64,000 bases of DNA from Pannonibacter indicus. GTDB lineage: Bacteria; Pseudomonadota; Alphaproteobacteria; Rhizobiales; Stappiaceae. Every line of letters begins with the position of its first letter. Positions within the stretch are counted from its first letter, which is position 1. The notes under the pieces are model-generated. The model searched no databases, had not been told where the DNA came from, and saw only the letters and a list, made by a program, of their open reading frames with translations. Where the stretch lies: contig NZ_LIPT01000002.1 in NCBI RefSeq assembly GCF_001418225.1, positions 372,001 to 436,000 of the forward strand, given 5' to 3'. This document shows positions 54,011-63,730 of this stretch, piece after piece. The translations under genes were made by a program, and so were the position numbers.

Positions 54011-56830
54011 ATGAAGCTTCCCGCAGAAGACCTGAATGAGCTTATCAATGCAGCGGCCCTGCGCGAAAGGCTGACCGCCCTGACCGTTCCCCATGACGGC
54101 AAGGGCACGGACCTTAAGGTGCGCGCTGCCGTGCTGGGCGAGTTGAAGGCAGCCTACAAGGCCGGCCGAGATCTGGCGCAGGAAGGCCTGAAGCGCGATG
54201 GCAGCGGCCTTGCCTGCGCCCAGCGCCTGAGCCATCTGCAGGACGAACTGATCCGCGTCATCTATGATTTTGCCCTCTGGCACGTCTACCAGATCAAGAA
54301 CCCCTCGGCTGCCGAACGCATGGCCGTGGTGGCGGTGGGCGGCTACGGGCGCGGCACGCTGGCGCCGGGCTCCGACATCGATCTGCTGTTCCTGCTGCCC
54401 TACAAACAGACGCCCTGGGGCGAGCAGGTGGTGGAATACATCCTCTACATGCTCTGGGATCTGGGCTTCAAGGTTGGCCACGCCACCCGCAACATCGACG
54501 AATGCATCCGCCTTGCCCGGCAGGACATGACCATCCGCACGGCCATTCTGGAGGCCCGCTTCATCTGGGGCGAGGAGCCGCTGTTCGAGGATCTGCAGAC
54601 CCGCTTTGATGCGGAAGTCGTGGCCGGTACCAGCTCCGAATTCATCGCTGCAAAGCTTGCCGAGCGCGATGACCGGCACAAGCGGCAGGGCACCTCGCGC
54701 TATCTCGTCGAGCCGAACATCAAGGAAGGCAAGGGCGGCCTGCGCGACCTGAATACCCTGTACTGGATCGCCAAGTATCACTACCGCGTGCGCACCCAGT
54801 CCGATCTCGTGTCGCAGGGTGTGCTGTCGCGGGCCGAATACAACCGCTTCATCAAATGCGAGGACTTCCTGTGGGCGGTGCGCTGCCACGTGCATTTCCT
54901 CACCGGCCGCCCGGAAGAACGCCTGTCGTTTGATCTTCAGCGGGAAATCGCCATCCGCCTTGGCTACACCCAGCATCCCGGCCAGAAGGATGTGGAGCGC
55001 TTCATGAAGCACTACTTCCTTGTGGCCAAGGATGTGGGCGACCTGACGCGCATCTTCTGTTCGGCGCTGGAAGACCAGCATGTGAAAAAGCCGCATGGCT
55101 CGGGCATCGGCGGGCTGATGCTGCGCCTGCGCGGCGCGCGCGGCAGCAACGTGCAGCCGATCCGCGAGGCCCCTGGTTTCGTTGTCGAGAACGGCCGCAT
55201 CAATGCCACGTCGGACACCGTGTTCAAGGATGATCCGGTCAACCTGATCCGTGTGTTTCAGCTGGCCGACAGACTGGAGCACCATCTCCATCCGGAGCTG
55301 ATGAAGCGGATCCACCGCTCCCTGTCGCTGATCAACGGGGCCTTGCGGGACAATCCGGAAGCCAACCGGCTGTTCCTCTCCATCCTCACCTCCCGCAACC
55401 ACCCGGAAGAAACCCTGCGCGCCATGAACGAGGCCGGCGTGCTGGGCCGCTTCGTGCCGGATTTCGGCAAGGTGGTGGCGATGATGCAGTTCAACATGTA
55501 CCATCATTACACGGTGGACGAGCATCTGATCCGCTCCATCGGCGTCCTGGCCGAAATCGAACGCGGCGATGCGGGCGAGGGCAATCCGCTCTCCACCCAG
55601 CTGATCAAGACCATCCAGAACCGCAAGGTTCTCTATGTGGCCATGTTCCTGCACGACATCGCCAAGGGCCGGCCGGAGGATCATTCCATCGCCGGGGCGC
55701 GCATTGCCCGCAAGATCTGCCCGCGCTTCGGCCTCAGCGCCTCGGAGACCGATACGGTCGCCTGGCTGGTGGAGCATCACCTCGACATGAGCACCTATGC
55801 CCAGTCGCGCGATCTCTCCGACCGCAAGACCATCACCGACTTTGCCCATATCGTGCAGAGCATGGAGCGGCTGAAGCTGCTGCTGATCCTGACCGTGGCC
55901 GATATCCGCGCCGTGGGACCGGGCGTCTTCAACGGCTGGAAAGGCCAGCTGCTGCGCACGCTCTATTACGAATGCGAACCGCTGCTGACCGGCGGCCACA
56001 GCCAGCTGAGCCGCAAGGAACGGGTGGCCGATGCCAAGGCGCGGCTGGAAGAAAAGCTGTCGTCCTGGCCGGAGGCGGCACGCAAGGACTATGTGGCGCG
56101 GCATTATCCGGCCTACTGGCTGCGCACCGAGCCGGAGCGCACGCTGGCTCATGCCGAGCTGATCCACAACGCCGATCTCAAGCATGAGCGCTTTGCCGCC
56201 GCCGTCACCACCCGCGCCTTCGAGGGCGTCACCGAAATCACCCTGCTGGCACCGGATCATCCGCGCCTTCTGTCCTCCATCGCCGGGGCCTGTTTCGTCA
56301 CGGGCGCCAATATCGTCGATGCCCAGATCGACACGACCACGGATGGCTTTGCGCTGGACACGATCTTCGTCAGCCGCGAGCTGCCCGATGATGCGGATGA
56401 AAAGCGCCGGGGTGAGCGGATCACCGATCTTATCCTCAAAACCCTGCGCGGTGACGCGCCGCTGCCCGAGCATGTGAGCAAGAAGACAGCGGTGAAGGGC
56501 CGGATGAAGGCCTTCCGCATCACGGCGGATGTTATTGTCAACAACTCGTCCTCGGACAATTACACCATTATCGAGGTGAGCGGCCTCGACCGGCCGGGCC
56601 TTCTGTATGACCTTACCCGCGCCATGGCGACGCTGAACCTCAACATCGGCTCGGCCCATATTTCCACCTTCGGCGAGCGGGTGGTGGACGTGTTCTATGT
56701 CACCGACCTGACGGGGCAGAAGATCTCCAACATTGCCCGGCAGGACGTGATCCGCGAACGGCTGGTGCAGGCGGTCGACGGCAAGCTTGAAACAAATTCC
56801 GGGGCGGCGGCACTGGTGACGCAATCCTGA
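54011..56830 (+). CDS. glnD: PII uridylyltransferase / uridylyl-removing enzyme
   Basis: The nitrogen-status sensor that adds UMP to PII proteins when glutamine is low and removes it when high. The nucleotidyltransferase motif G-G-Y-G-R-G-T-L-A-P-G-S-D-I-D-L-L-F-L is at residues 110-128, the HD domain F-L-H-D-I-A-K-G-R-P-E-D-H-S near residue 550. Two C-terminal ACT domains begin near 745 (E-I-T-L-L-A-P-D-H-P) and 855 (I-I-E-V-S-G-L-D-R-P-G). Length 939. AGGACGAG precedes the ATG. The glnD-murJ-trpS order is usual in Rhizobiales. Confidence 0.97.
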   Translation: MKLPAEDLNELINAAALRERLTALTVPHDGKGTDLKVRAAVLGELKAAYKAGRDLAQEGLKRDGSGLACAQRLSHLQDELIRVIYDFALWHVYQIKNPSAAERMAVVAVGGYGRGTLAPGSDIDLLFLLPYKQTPWGEQVVEYILYMLWDLGFKVGHATRNIDECIRLARQDMTIRTAILEARFIWGEEPLFEDLQTRFDAEVVAGTSSEFIAAKLAERDDRHKRQGTSRYLVEPNIKEGKGGLRDLNTLYWIAKYHYRVRTQSDLVSQGVLSRAEYNRFIKCEDFLWAVRCHVHFLTGRPEERLSFDLQREIAIRLGYTQHPGQKDVERFMKHYFLVAKDVGDLTRIFCSALEDQHVKKPHGSGIGGLMLRLRGARGSNVQPIREAPGFVVENGRINATSDTVFKDDPVNLIRVFQLADRLEHHLHPELMKRIHRSLSLINGALRDNPEANRLFLSILTSRNHPEETLRAMNEAGVLGRFVPDFGKVVAMMQFNMYHHYTVDEHLIRSIGVLAEIERGDAGEGNPLSTQLIKTIQNRKVLYVAMFLHDIAKGRPEDHSIAGARIARKICPRFGLSASETDTVAWLVEHHLDMSTYAQSRDLSDRKTITDFAHIVQSMERLKLLLILTVADIRAVGPGVFNGWKGQLLRTLYYECEPLLTGGHSQLSRKERVADAKARLEEKLSSWPEAARKDYVARHYPAYWLRTEPERTLAHAELIHNADLKHERFAAAVTTRAFEGVTEITLLAPDHPRLLSSIAGACFVTGANIVDAQIDTTTDGFALDTIFVSRELPDDADEKRRGERITDLILKTLRGDAPLPEHVSKKTAVKGRMKAFRITADVIVNNSSSDNYTIIEVSGLDRPGLLYDLTRAMATLNLNIGSAHISTFGERVVDVFYVTDLTGQKISNIARQDVIRERLVQAVDGKLETNSGAAALVTQS

Positions 56831-56852
56831 CCAGCGGGCGGATCTACACCCC

Positions 56853-58463
56853 ATGAGCATGCTGCGGAACTTTGCCACTGTCGGCGGCGCCACCCTCGCC
56901 AGCCGCCTGATCGGCTTCGCGCGCGATGCCATGCTGGCGGCCGTCGTTGGTACAGGGCCGGTGGCCGATGCCTTTGTCGTCGCCTTCCGTCTGCCCAATC
57001 TCTTCCGCCGCCTGTTTGCGGAGGGTGCCTTCAATTCCGCTTTCGTGCCGCTTTTCGGCCGGACACTGGAGGAAGAGGGCGAGGAAGCTGCCCGCCGGGT
57101 GGCCGGGGAGATTGCCGCAGCCCTGTTCTGGACGCTAATAGCGCTGACGGCGCTGGCGCAGGTTTTCATGCCGGCGGTGGTCCGGGCGCTGGCGCCGGGC
57201 TTTGCGGCAGAGCCGGAGAAGTTCGACCTCACCGTGCTGATGTCACGGATTGCCTTCCCCTATCTCCTGTTCATGTCGATGCTGGCCTTTGCCGCCGGCA
57301 TTCTCAACACCTATCACCGCTTCGCTGCGGCGGCCTTTGCCCCGGTGATGCTGAATGTGGTGATGTGCGCCGTCCTCGCAGCCATTGCATTTGCCGGTGT
57401 CTCCGGCGAGCGGACCCTGGCTCTGTCCTTGAGCTGCGGCGTTGCCCTGGCCGGCATCGTGCAGCTTGTCTTCGTGCTGGCGGGGTTGAAACGCCTCGGC
57501 TTCCGCGTGCCCGTGCTGCGCCCGCGCCTGACGCCGGCCGTGCGCAGGCTTGCGCTTCTCGGCGTGCCGGGGGTGATTGCCGGCGGCATCACCCAGATCA
57601 ACATCGTCGTCGGGCAGGTGATTGCCTCGGGCGAGGCCAGCGCCAATGCGCTGCTCTATTATGCCGACCGGCTGTATCAGTTGCCGCTGGGTGTCATCGG
57701 CATCGCCGTGGGTGTCGTGCTGCTGCCCAGCCTGACGCGGCAGCTGCGATCGGGTCAGGGGGGGCTCTTCCGCCAGACGCTGAACGGGGCGATGGAATTT
57801 GCCCTTGCCCTGACGCTGCCAGCCGCAGTGGCTCTGGTGTTGATCCCGGAGGAAATCGTCTCGGTGCTGTTCCAGCGCGGCGCCTTCGGCCGGGAGGCGG
57901 TGGAGGGCACGGCGCTGGCGCTGGCCGCCTTTGCCTGGGGCCTGCCTGCCTTCGTGCTGCACAAGGTGTTTGCCCCTGGCTTTTTTGCCCGGGAGGACAT
58001 GCGCACCCCCATGTGGTGCGCAGGGATCAGCGCCGTGATCAACCTTGTCCTGTCGCTGCTGCTGTTCCCGGACTTCCGGCATATAGGGATCGCCGCCGCC
58101 ACCAGCATTTCGGGCTGGGTCAACACCGGCCTGCTGGGCCTTGCCCTGTGGCGCAGCGGCTATTTCGTGCCGGACCGGCTGGTGCTGCGCAAGGTGGCGC
58201 TGCTGTTCCTCGCCAGCCTGCTGATGGGCGCGGCGGTGGAACTCCTGTCCGGGCCGCTTGAACCGCTGCTGACCAGTGGCCATCTCTCCATCCGTCTTGC
58301 CGGGCTGCTGCTCCTGACGGGATCCGGCATGGCCATTTTCGCGGTCTTTGCGCAGATTACCGGCGGTGCCGATCTCATCGGCTTTACCCGCCGCCTGCGC
58401 AAGGGCCGGGAAAACGGCGAAGACGGCAAACGCGATGCCATGCCCGGCTTCATGTCCGATTGA
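56853..58463 (+). CDS. murJ: Lipid II flippase MurJ
   Basis: A 536-residue inner-membrane MOP-superfamily flippase that moves lipid II to the periplasm for peptidoglycan synthesis. It has about 14 hydrophobic segments. The N-terminus G-G-A-T-L-A-S-R-L-I-G-F-A-R-D and the R-L-P-N-L-F-R-R-L-F-A-E-G-A-F segment are the signature loops, with the functionally important Arg residues present. It begins 22 bases after glnD and is probably co-transcribed. Confidence 0.96.
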   Translation: MSMLRNFATVGGATLASRLIGFARDAMLAAVVGTGPVADAFVVAFRLPNLFRRLFAEGAFNSAFVPLFGRTLEEEGEEAARRVAGEIAAALFWTLIALTALAQVFMPAVVRALAPGFAAEPEKFDLTVLMSRIAFPYLLFMSMLAFAAGILNTYHRFAAAAFAPVMLNVVMCAVLAAIAFAGVSGERTLALSLSCGVALAGIVQLVFVLAGLKRLGFRVPVLRPRLTPAVRRLALLGVPGVIAGGITQINIVVGQVIASGEASANALLYYADRLYQLPLGVIGIAVGVVLLPSLTRQLRSGQGGLFRQTLNGAMEFALALTLPAAVALVLIPEEIVSVLFQRGAFGREAVEGTALALAAFAWGLPAFVLHKVFAPGFFAREDMRTPMWCAGISAVINLVLSLLLFPDFRHIGIAAATSISGWVNTGLLGLALWRSGYFVPDRLVLRKVALLFLASLLMGAAVELLSGPLEPLLTSGHLSIRLAGLLLLTGSGMAIFAVFAQITGGADLIGFTRRLRKGRENGEDGKRDAMPGFMSD

Positions 58464-58574
58464 AGCCCAAAGCTCCCGGCTTGCCTTGCCGCCAGCGGTT
58501 CGCCATAAGAACAGCGGCATTCTGCCTTCCCATTACCGGGCCCTTCCAACCGGCCAACTCTCAGGGACTTGATC

Positions 58575-59654
58575 ATGACGGCTTTCCAGCCCCGCTGTTT
58601 TTCTGGTGTCCAGCCAACCGGCAATCTTCATCTCGGCAATTATCTGGGCGCCGTTTCCCGCTGGGTGCCGCTGCAGGATCAGATGCCGTCGATCTTCTGC
58701 GTCGTTGATCTGCATGCCATCACGGCCGGGTTCCCGGATGCGGGCGAACTGAAGAGCGCGACCCGTGAGGTGACCGCCGCCTATATCGCCGCCGGCATCG
58801 ATCCGAAGCGCTCCATCATCTTCAATCAGAGCCAGGTGAAGGAACATGCGGAACTGGCGTGGATCTTCAACTGCGTCGCCCGCATGGGCTGGCTGAACCG
58901 GATGACCCAGTTCAAGGACAAGGCCGGCAAGAACAGCGAGAACGCCTCTGTTGGCCTGTTCGCCTATCCGAACCTGATGGCCGCCGACATTCTGGCCTAC
59001 CGCGCCACCCATGTGCCGGTGGGCGATGACCAGAAGCAGCATCTGGAGCTGACCCGCGACATTGCGCAGAAGTTCAACAACGACTTTGCAGAGCGCATCA
59101 AGGAGCTGGGCATCGGCGTGCCGAACCCCACCCCCTCGCCGGAAGTGCGCGATGAACTTTATCTGCCGCTGCCCGAGCCGATGATTGCAGGCCCCGCCAC
59201 CCGCATCATGAGCCTGCGTGACGGTACCAAGAAAATGTCGAAGTCGGACCCGTCCGACCTGTCCCGCATCAACCTTGCTGACGATGCAGACGCCATCTCC
59301 AAGAAGGTCAAGAAGGCCAAGACCGATCCCGAGCCGCTGCCGGGCGAAGTGGAAGGCCTCAAGGGCCGCCCCGAGGCGGACAATCTGGTCGGTATTTTCG
59401 CAGCTCTTGCTGGCAAGACGAAGGAAGAGGTCATCCGCGATTACGGCGGGCAGCCCTTCTCCGTCTTCAAGCCGGCGCTGGCGGATCTTGCCGTCGACAA
59501 GCTGGCGCCGCTTTCGGGCGAAATGCGCCGCCTGATGGCCGACCCGGCCGAAATCGACAAGGTGTTGAAGGCTGGCGCTGAAAGCGCGGCTGCGATTGCC
59601 GAACCGGTGCTGCGCGACATGCGCAAGATCATCGGCTTCCTCGACGTGCGCTGA
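58575..59654 (+). CDS. trpS: Tryptophanyl-tRNA synthetase
   Basis: Charges tRNA-Trp. A 359-residue class I synthetase with the HIGH-like motif T-G-N-L-H-L-G-N-Y near residue 17 and K-M-S-K-S near residue 215. V-D-L-H-A-I-T and [10 protein letters not shown] are also typical. Length is slightly above the ~334 of E. coli because of an insertion around residues 120-190. ATG 58575 is used; a TTG two codons earlier is in frame. Followed 17 bases later by ybaB. Confidence 0.96.
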   Translation: MTAFQPRCFSGVQPTGNLHLGNYLGAVSRWVPLQDQMPSIFCVVDLHAITAGFPDAGELKSATREVTAAYIAAGIDPKRSIIFNQSQVKEHAELAWIFNCVARMGWLNRMTQFKDKAGKNSENASVGLFAYPNLMAADILAYRATHVPVGDDQKQHLELTRDIAQKFNNDFAERIKELGIGVPNPTPSPEVRDELYLPLPEPMIAGPATRIMSLRDGTKKMSKSDPSDLSRINLADDADAISKKVKKAKTDPEPLPGEVEGLKGRPEADNLVGIFAALAGKTKEEVIRDYGGQPFSVFKPALADLAVDKLAPLSGEMRRLMADPAEIDKVLKAGAESAAAIAEPVLRDMRKIIGFLDVR

Positions 59655-59671
59655 ACCACAAGGAGACACCC

Positions 59672-59992
59672 ATGGACTTCCTCAAGATGATGAAGCAGGC
59701 CAAGCAGATGCAGGAGAAGATGGGCTCCCTGCAGGAAAGCCTGGCCGCCCTTGAAGTGACCGGCAGCGCCGGCGCCGGTCTTGTCACCGTCACCCTGTCG
59801 GGCAAGGGCGACATGAAGGGCCTGAAGATCGATCCTTCGCTGGCCAAGGAAGACGAGGTGGAAATCCTCGAAGACCTGATCCTCGCCGCCCACAATGATG
59901 CCAAGGCCAAGGCCGAGGCGATGATGGCGGAAAAGACCCAGGAACTCATGAGCGGCATGGGCCTGCCCGCAGGCTTCAAATTGCCGTTCTGA
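59672..59992 (+). CDS. YbaB/EbfC nucleoid-associated protein
   Basis: A 106-residue DNA-binding protein of the YbaB/EbfC family, which forms a tweezer-like dimer and coats DNA. The N-terminal helix [17 protein letters not shown] is typical, as is [24 protein letters not shown] seven bases upstream sets the ATG. The usual dnaX neighbour is absent here and trpS stands in its place. Confidence 0.94.
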   Translation: MDFLKMMKQAKQMQEKMGSLQESLAALEVTGSAGAGLVTVTLSGKGDMKGLKIDPSLAKEDEVEILEDLILAAHNDAKAKAEAMMAEKTQELMSGMGLPAGFKLPF

Positions 59993-60050
59993 GGGAATTG
60001 GGCCGGGGCTGCCTCCGGTTGCAAGAGAAGAGGAAGCCACTTTCCTTTGG

Positions 60051-60098
60051 CCGCAGCGCCCCTCTCCCCCCTTGAGGGGGAGAGGGGTGCCCTGGTCA
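60051..60098 (-). repeat. Palindromic intergenic repeat, single copy
   Basis: Positions 60051-60076 are the exact reverse complement of 36686-36711. The following GAGGGGTGCCCTGGTCA also resembles the left flank of the repeat pair near 36540, reversed. It lies between ybaB and recR in a gap of about 190 bases that otherwise holds only the recR ribosome-binding site. Confidence 0.7.
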
Positions 60099-60183
60099 AC
60101 GGCTTGTATCTGCGGGCGCTTGCCCGCAAACAGAAGAACCGCGGTTTCTGATCAGCGTCAGCTACGGATCACAAAGGAGCATC

Positions 60184-60792
60184 ATGGCCAGCCGGAAGGT
60201 TGCAGGACCCGAGATTGAACGCCTGATCCAGCTTCTGGCGAAGCTGCCGGGCCTTGGCCCCCGCTCGGCGCGCCGGGCAGCGCTGCATCTGATCAAGAAA
60301 AAGGAGCTGCTGCTCGTGCCGCTCGCCTCCGCCATGGCTGTGGCGGTGGAGAAGGTGGGCGTCTGCTCGGTCTGCGGTACGGTCGACACGTCCGACCCTT
60401 GCGCCATCTGCTGCGATCCGGCCCGCGACGAGGGGCTGCTGGTCGTCGTTGAAGATGTGGCCGATCTCTGGGCGCTGGAGCGGGCGGCGGCCCTCAATGC
60501 CCGCTATCACGTGCTCGGCGGCACCCTGTCGCCGCTGGATGGCGTCGGCCCGGAAGACCTCAACATCGCCTCGCTGGTGGAGCGGGTGAACCGGGGCGGC
60601 ATCCGCGAGGTGATCCTGGCGATCAGTGCCACGGTGGAAGGGCAGACGACAGCCCATTACGTCACCGGCGAACTGGCCGCCTCCGGCGTCACCGTCTCGC
60701 GCCTCGCCCACGGCGTGCCGGTGGGCGGGGAGCTGGACTATCTGGATGAAGGCACGCTGGCACAGGCCCTGAAGGCCCGTACCCGGCTTTGA
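60184..60792 (+). CDS. recR: Recombination mediator RecR
   Basis: A 202-residue ring-forming protein that works with RecF and RecO to load RecA on gapped DNA. The helix-hairpin-helix [14 protein letters not shown] and the zinc finger C-S-V-C-G ... C-A-I-C are complete. The Toprim domain has L-V-V-V-E-D-V-A-D and ends with [18 protein letters not shown] precedes the ATG. It lies after ybaB as usual, but separated by about 190 bases containing a repeat. Confidence 0.96.
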   Translation: MASRKVAGPEIERLIQLLAKLPGLGPRSARRAALHLIKKKELLLVPLASAMAVAVEKVGVCSVCGTVDTSDPCAICCDPARDEGLLVVVEDVADLWALERAAALNARYHVLGGTLSPLDGVGPEDLNIASLVERVNRGGIREVILAISATVEGQTTAHYVTGELAASGVTVSRLAHGVPVGGELDYLDEGTLAQALKARTRL

Positions 60793-60804
60793 CCCTTTTT
60801 CGTG

Positions 60805-61533
60805 TCAGTGAGACGGACCTGCCTCGTAGACGAGGAAGGAACAGGGCATGGGCCCGGTCAGACGGAACACCTCCTGCGCCTGGGCAAAGCCTGCGGCAAG
60901 GCCGAGGGACTTCCAGCCGTCCAGCGTCTCGGGAAAGTCGAAGCTGTTGATGTGCTGCCACATGTGGTCGAATTCGTCCGGGGCAAGCACGGCCCAGGCC
61001 TGACGCAATTCGCCCGCCATCCGCGCCATGAAGGCGTCACGGGTCAGCCTGTCCGGCAGCACCGGTTCATAGACCGCCATCATCCCGCCCTTGCGCAAGG
61101 CGTTGCGGGCAAGGGCAAAGAGCTGGCGCTTTTCGTCCTGCGGCAAGTGATGCAGCGACAGGCCGCACCAGATCACATCCACCGGCCCGGTGCTTTCCGG
61201 CGACAGGGCCGCCAGCATGTCGGTTTCCTCAAGCGTCACCGGGAAGGGCGCAGCGGCGAAGTTGCTCCGCGCCAGCGACAGGGCCATGGCGGACAGATCG
61301 ATGCCGCGATAAGTGGAAACCGGGCAGCGGCTCAGCACGCTGCTGGTGACGGTGGCATCGCCGCAGGCCAGTTCCAGAATGGAAAAGGGCGCCGCAAACC
61401 GGGCGGAAATCTCCCGCTCCAGCACTTCGGCCACTTCCACATGGCCGAACAGCCCGGTGCTGGTGAGCTTGCGGTAGATGCCCCATTCAAAGCGGAACAG
61501 ATCCGCCGCATTCTGCTTGCTGCTTGCCGGCAT
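60805..61533 (-). CDS. Class I SAM-dependent methyltransferase
   Basis: A 242-residue methyltransferase. Motif I is I-L-E-L-A-C-G-D-A near residue 53, followed by Y-R-G-I-D-L-S (motif II, Asp for the adenosine ribose) and W-C-G-L-S-L-H-H-L-P. The substrate is unknown. GGGAGGAG five bases before ATG 61533 defines the start, so a frame to 61620 is ignored. Convergent with recR at a distance of 12 bases. Confidence 0.82.
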   Translation of the reverse strand: MPASSKQNAADLFRFEWGIYRKLTSTGLFGHVEVAEVLEREISARFAAPFSILELACGDATVTSSVLSRCPVSTYRGIDLSAMALSLARSNFAAAPFPVTLEETDMLAALSPESTGPVDVIWCGLSLHHLPQDEKRQLFALARNALRKGGMMAVYEPVLPDRLTRDAFMARMAGELRQAWAVLAPDEFDHMWQHINSFDFPETLDGWKSLGLAAGFAQAQEVFRLTGPMPCSFLVYEAGPSH

Positions 61534-61692
61534 GCTCTCCTCCCACGGAAATAGGCCGCAACCGTCCCGCATGGTACACCAATTTACCCGGGTCACCAAT
61601 GGACGCTGTTGCAGCCTCAACTGTGAAAAGCGGTTCCGCGTTCCCTGGCTTGTGGCCGGTGCAGGCCGCGCTTATCTCTGCCATGAAAGACT

Positions 61693-61745
61693 GTGACACC
61701 AGGGCTTTCGATGCTGACGCATCACGCCTTGAAATTGCTCAGATG
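61693..61745 (+). repeat. Composite intergenic repeat, copy C
   Basis: Positions 61701-61735 are the exact reverse complement of 45871-45905 (35 of 35 bases). Weaker similarity to copies A and B continues to about 61770. This copy lies in a divergent gap, upstream of the EI24-like gene, unlike the other three. Confidence 0.8.
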
Positions 61746-61824
61746 CCCGATGGGCTCGATAAACTCCCGGCGAACCGGGCGCATCGAAAGTTGTTATGAC
61801 ACGCGCAAGGACTGGAAACTGCCG

Positions 61825-62493
61825 ATGATTTCCGATGCAATCCGCTCTCTGGGGCAGGTTTTCGAGCCGGCTTTCCGGGCAATCCTGATCAAATCCCTGG
61901 CGTTCACGCTGGCCGTGCTGATGGCCGTATGGATCGGGCTTCAGGCGCTGGTCGCCGGGTTTGTGGACCTGCCCTATCCATGGCTCGATACGGTGGTGAC
62001 GATCCTGACCGGCATCGGCGCCATCTTCGCGCTGGGCTTTCTGGTGGCGCCGGTGACGGCGCTTTTCGCCGGGTTCTTCCAGGATGATGTGGCAGAAATC
62101 GTCGAGCGGACCAATTATCCGGCCGATCTGCCGGGCAAGGCGCTGCCACTTGGAACTTCGCTGCTCTCGACCCTGCGGTTCACGGGCGTGGTCATTCTGG
62201 GCAATCTTTTTGCGCTGGTGCTGCTGCTGGTGCCGGGCATCAACCTCATCGCCTTTTTCGTGGTGAATGCCTATCTGCTGGGCCGCGAGTTCTTCGAATT
62301 CGCCGCGTCCCGCTTCATGCCGTTAACGGAAGCCCGCCGCTTGCGGCAGGCAAACAGCGGCAAGGTGTTCATGGCGGGCCTGCTGATTGCGGGCGTTCTC
62401 GCCGTACCGCTGCTGAACCTGGTCACGCCGGTCTTTGCGACGATTTTCATGGTCCATCTTTTCAAACGGCTTTCCTTGACCCGCCGGATATGA
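61825..62493 (+). CDS. EI24/CysZ-like membrane protein
   Basis: A 222-residue integral membrane protein with four to five hydrophobic segments (for example L-A-V-L-M-A-V-W-I-G-L at residues 28-38 and L-L-L-V-P-G-I-N-L-I-A-F near 145). The G-R-E-F-F-E-F-A-A-S-R-F-M segment near 165 matches the EI24/CysZ family, some of which transport sulfate. Transport of sulfate is only inferred. ATG 61825 is used; the frame from 61693 runs through the repeat and is unlikely. Followed 42 bases later by glsA. Confidence 0.82.
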   Translation: MISDAIRSLGQVFEPAFRAILIKSLAFTLAVLMAVWIGLQALVAGFVDLPYPWLDTVVTILTGIGAIFALGFLVAPVTALFAGFFQDDVAEIVERTNYPADLPGKALPLGTSLLSTLRFTGVVILGNLFALVLLLVPGINLIAFFVVNAYLLGREFFEFAASRFMPLTEARRLRQANSGKVFMAGLLIAGVLAVPLLNLVTPVFATIFMVHLFKRLSLTRRI

Positions 62494-62535
62494 TTGTGTC
62501 CGCCACCCGGTGACGGCTGAGGAGGAGCCTGCCGC

Positions 62536-63471
62536 ATGCCGGTGACAGAACTTGGGCGGGAGCAGATGCAGGATCTTCTGGACGCAATCGTCAGTGACGC
62601 CATGGCCTCGGGCGAGCGGGGCAAGGTGGCGGACTATATCCCGGAGCTTTCCCGGGTGGATCCGAATCAGTTCGGCATCTGCGTGGCCACCGTATCCGGC
62701 GAGGTTTATGCCGCCGGGGATGCGGACACGCCCTTTTCGATCCAGTCGGTGTCCAAGGTGTTCGCGCTGGCTCTGGCGCTGGGAAAGGTGGGGGACCAGC
62801 TGTGGCACCGGGTGGGGCGGGAGCCTTCGGGCCTTGCCTTCAATAGTCTTTTGCTACTTGAGCACGAAAATGGGATTCCGCGCAACCCCTTCATCAACGC
62901 CGGAGCACTGGTGACAACGGACACCTACCTGGCGGACTCCTCGCCCCGCGAAGCGCTGGGCCAGATGGTGCGCTTTGTGCAGGCAGCCTGCGACTTTGAG
63001 GACATTCGCATCAACCAGAATGTTGCACAGTCAGAAATTGCAACCTCGAACCGGAACTTCGCCCTTGCCCATTACCTTGCTTCCTTTGGCAATTTGCGGA
63101 ACAGCACCGACAAGGTACTTGGCACTTACTGTCACCAATGCGCCATCGACATGAGCTGCCGCCAGCTTGCGCTGGCCGGGCGGCTGCTGCTGGAAGGGCC
63201 GGGCATGCCGCGTCTGATTTCGCGCGACCGGCGCCGGCGCATCAATGCGCTGATGATGACCTGCGGCCACTATGACGGCTCGGGCGACTTTGCCTTCCGC
63301 GTCGGCCTGCCGGGAAAGAGCGGCGTTGGCGGCGGAATTCTCGTCATTGCACCGGGCCGGGCTTCCATCGCCGTCTGGTCTCCGGGCTTGAACCAGTATG
63401 GCAATTCCAAGTTGGGCACAGAGGCCATGGAGACCTTTGCGCGCAAGACGGGCTGGTCTGTCTTTGGATAA
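62536..63471 (+). CDS. glsA: Glutaminase
   Basis: Hydrolyses glutamine to glutamate and ammonia. A 311-residue serine-dependent beta-lactamase-fold glutaminase. S-V-S-K-V-F is the S-x-x-K active-site motif near residue 73, and [10 protein letters not shown] follows near 115. [10 protein letters not shown] near 275 is the second conserved block. GGAGGAG lies before the ATG. Likely cytoplasmic, with a role in nitrogen metabolism or acid tolerance. Confidence 0.95.
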   Translation: MPVTELGREQMQDLLDAIVSDAMASGERGKVADYIPELSRVDPNQFGICVATVSGEVYAAGDADTPFSIQSVSKVFALALALGKVGDQLWHRVGREPSGLAFNSLLLLEHENGIPRNPFINAGALVTTDTYLADSSPREALGQMVRFVQAACDFEDIRINQNVAQSEIATSNRNFALAHYLASFGNLRNSTDKVLGTYCHQCAIDMSCRQLALAGRLLLEGPGMPRLISRDRRRRINALMMTCGHYDGSGDFAFRVGLPGKSGVGGGILVIAPGRASIAVWSPGLNQYGNSKLGTEAMETFARKTGWSVFG

Positions 63472-63628
63472 ACCTGAAGGCTCCCGTCAAGTTAAAGCCG
63501 TTTCAGCACCTGCCTAAACTTCACGCCATATTAACCCGCTCTGGTCTTTCAATCGTTCAAACCCGCGAGAATCCGCGCTTCGTATTCGAGGGAAAGAAAC
63601 TCAATGCAGTTTTCACCCTCAGGATACT

Positions 63629-63657
63629 TTGACGAGCCGTGTTCTTGGCGCTATTAC
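63629..63657 (+). promoter_or_regulatory. Sigma-70 promoter of the sdh operon
   Basis: TTGACG (63629-63634) and TATTAC (63652-63657) are separated by exactly 17 bases. The predicted start near 63664 lies about 65 bases before the sdhC ATG and upstream of the palindrome at 63681. Confidence 0.7.
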
Positions 63658-63680
63658 CCCACTAGACAACGCCGCAGATT

Positions 63681-63704
63681 GCTGACGTTTACGTAAACGT
63701 CAGC
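63681..63704. promoter_or_regulatory. Perfect 24-bp palindrome in the sdhC leader
   Basis: The half site GCTGACGTTTAC is followed at once by its exact complement. It lies between the predicted transcription start and the sdhC Shine-Dalgarno. Its TTTACGTAAACG centre resembles operators I recall for MerR-type LiuR regulators of branched-chain acid catabolism, but this match is from memory. Confidence 0.65.
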
Positions 63705-63730
63705 ATGGCGTCGGACGGGAGAGAATGTCC

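Noticed and set aside
53270-57232. A very long open frame (over 1300 codons) on the minus strand
   Set aside because: It is antisense to smr, the XRE gene, glnD and murJ, which are all well supported; it is an artefact of high GC content.
63604-63696. A 30-codon ORF with a fair Shine-Dalgarno upstream of sdhC
   Set aside because: The sdhC promoter lies inside it and no family resemblance is seen; its stop falls in the palindrome by chance.
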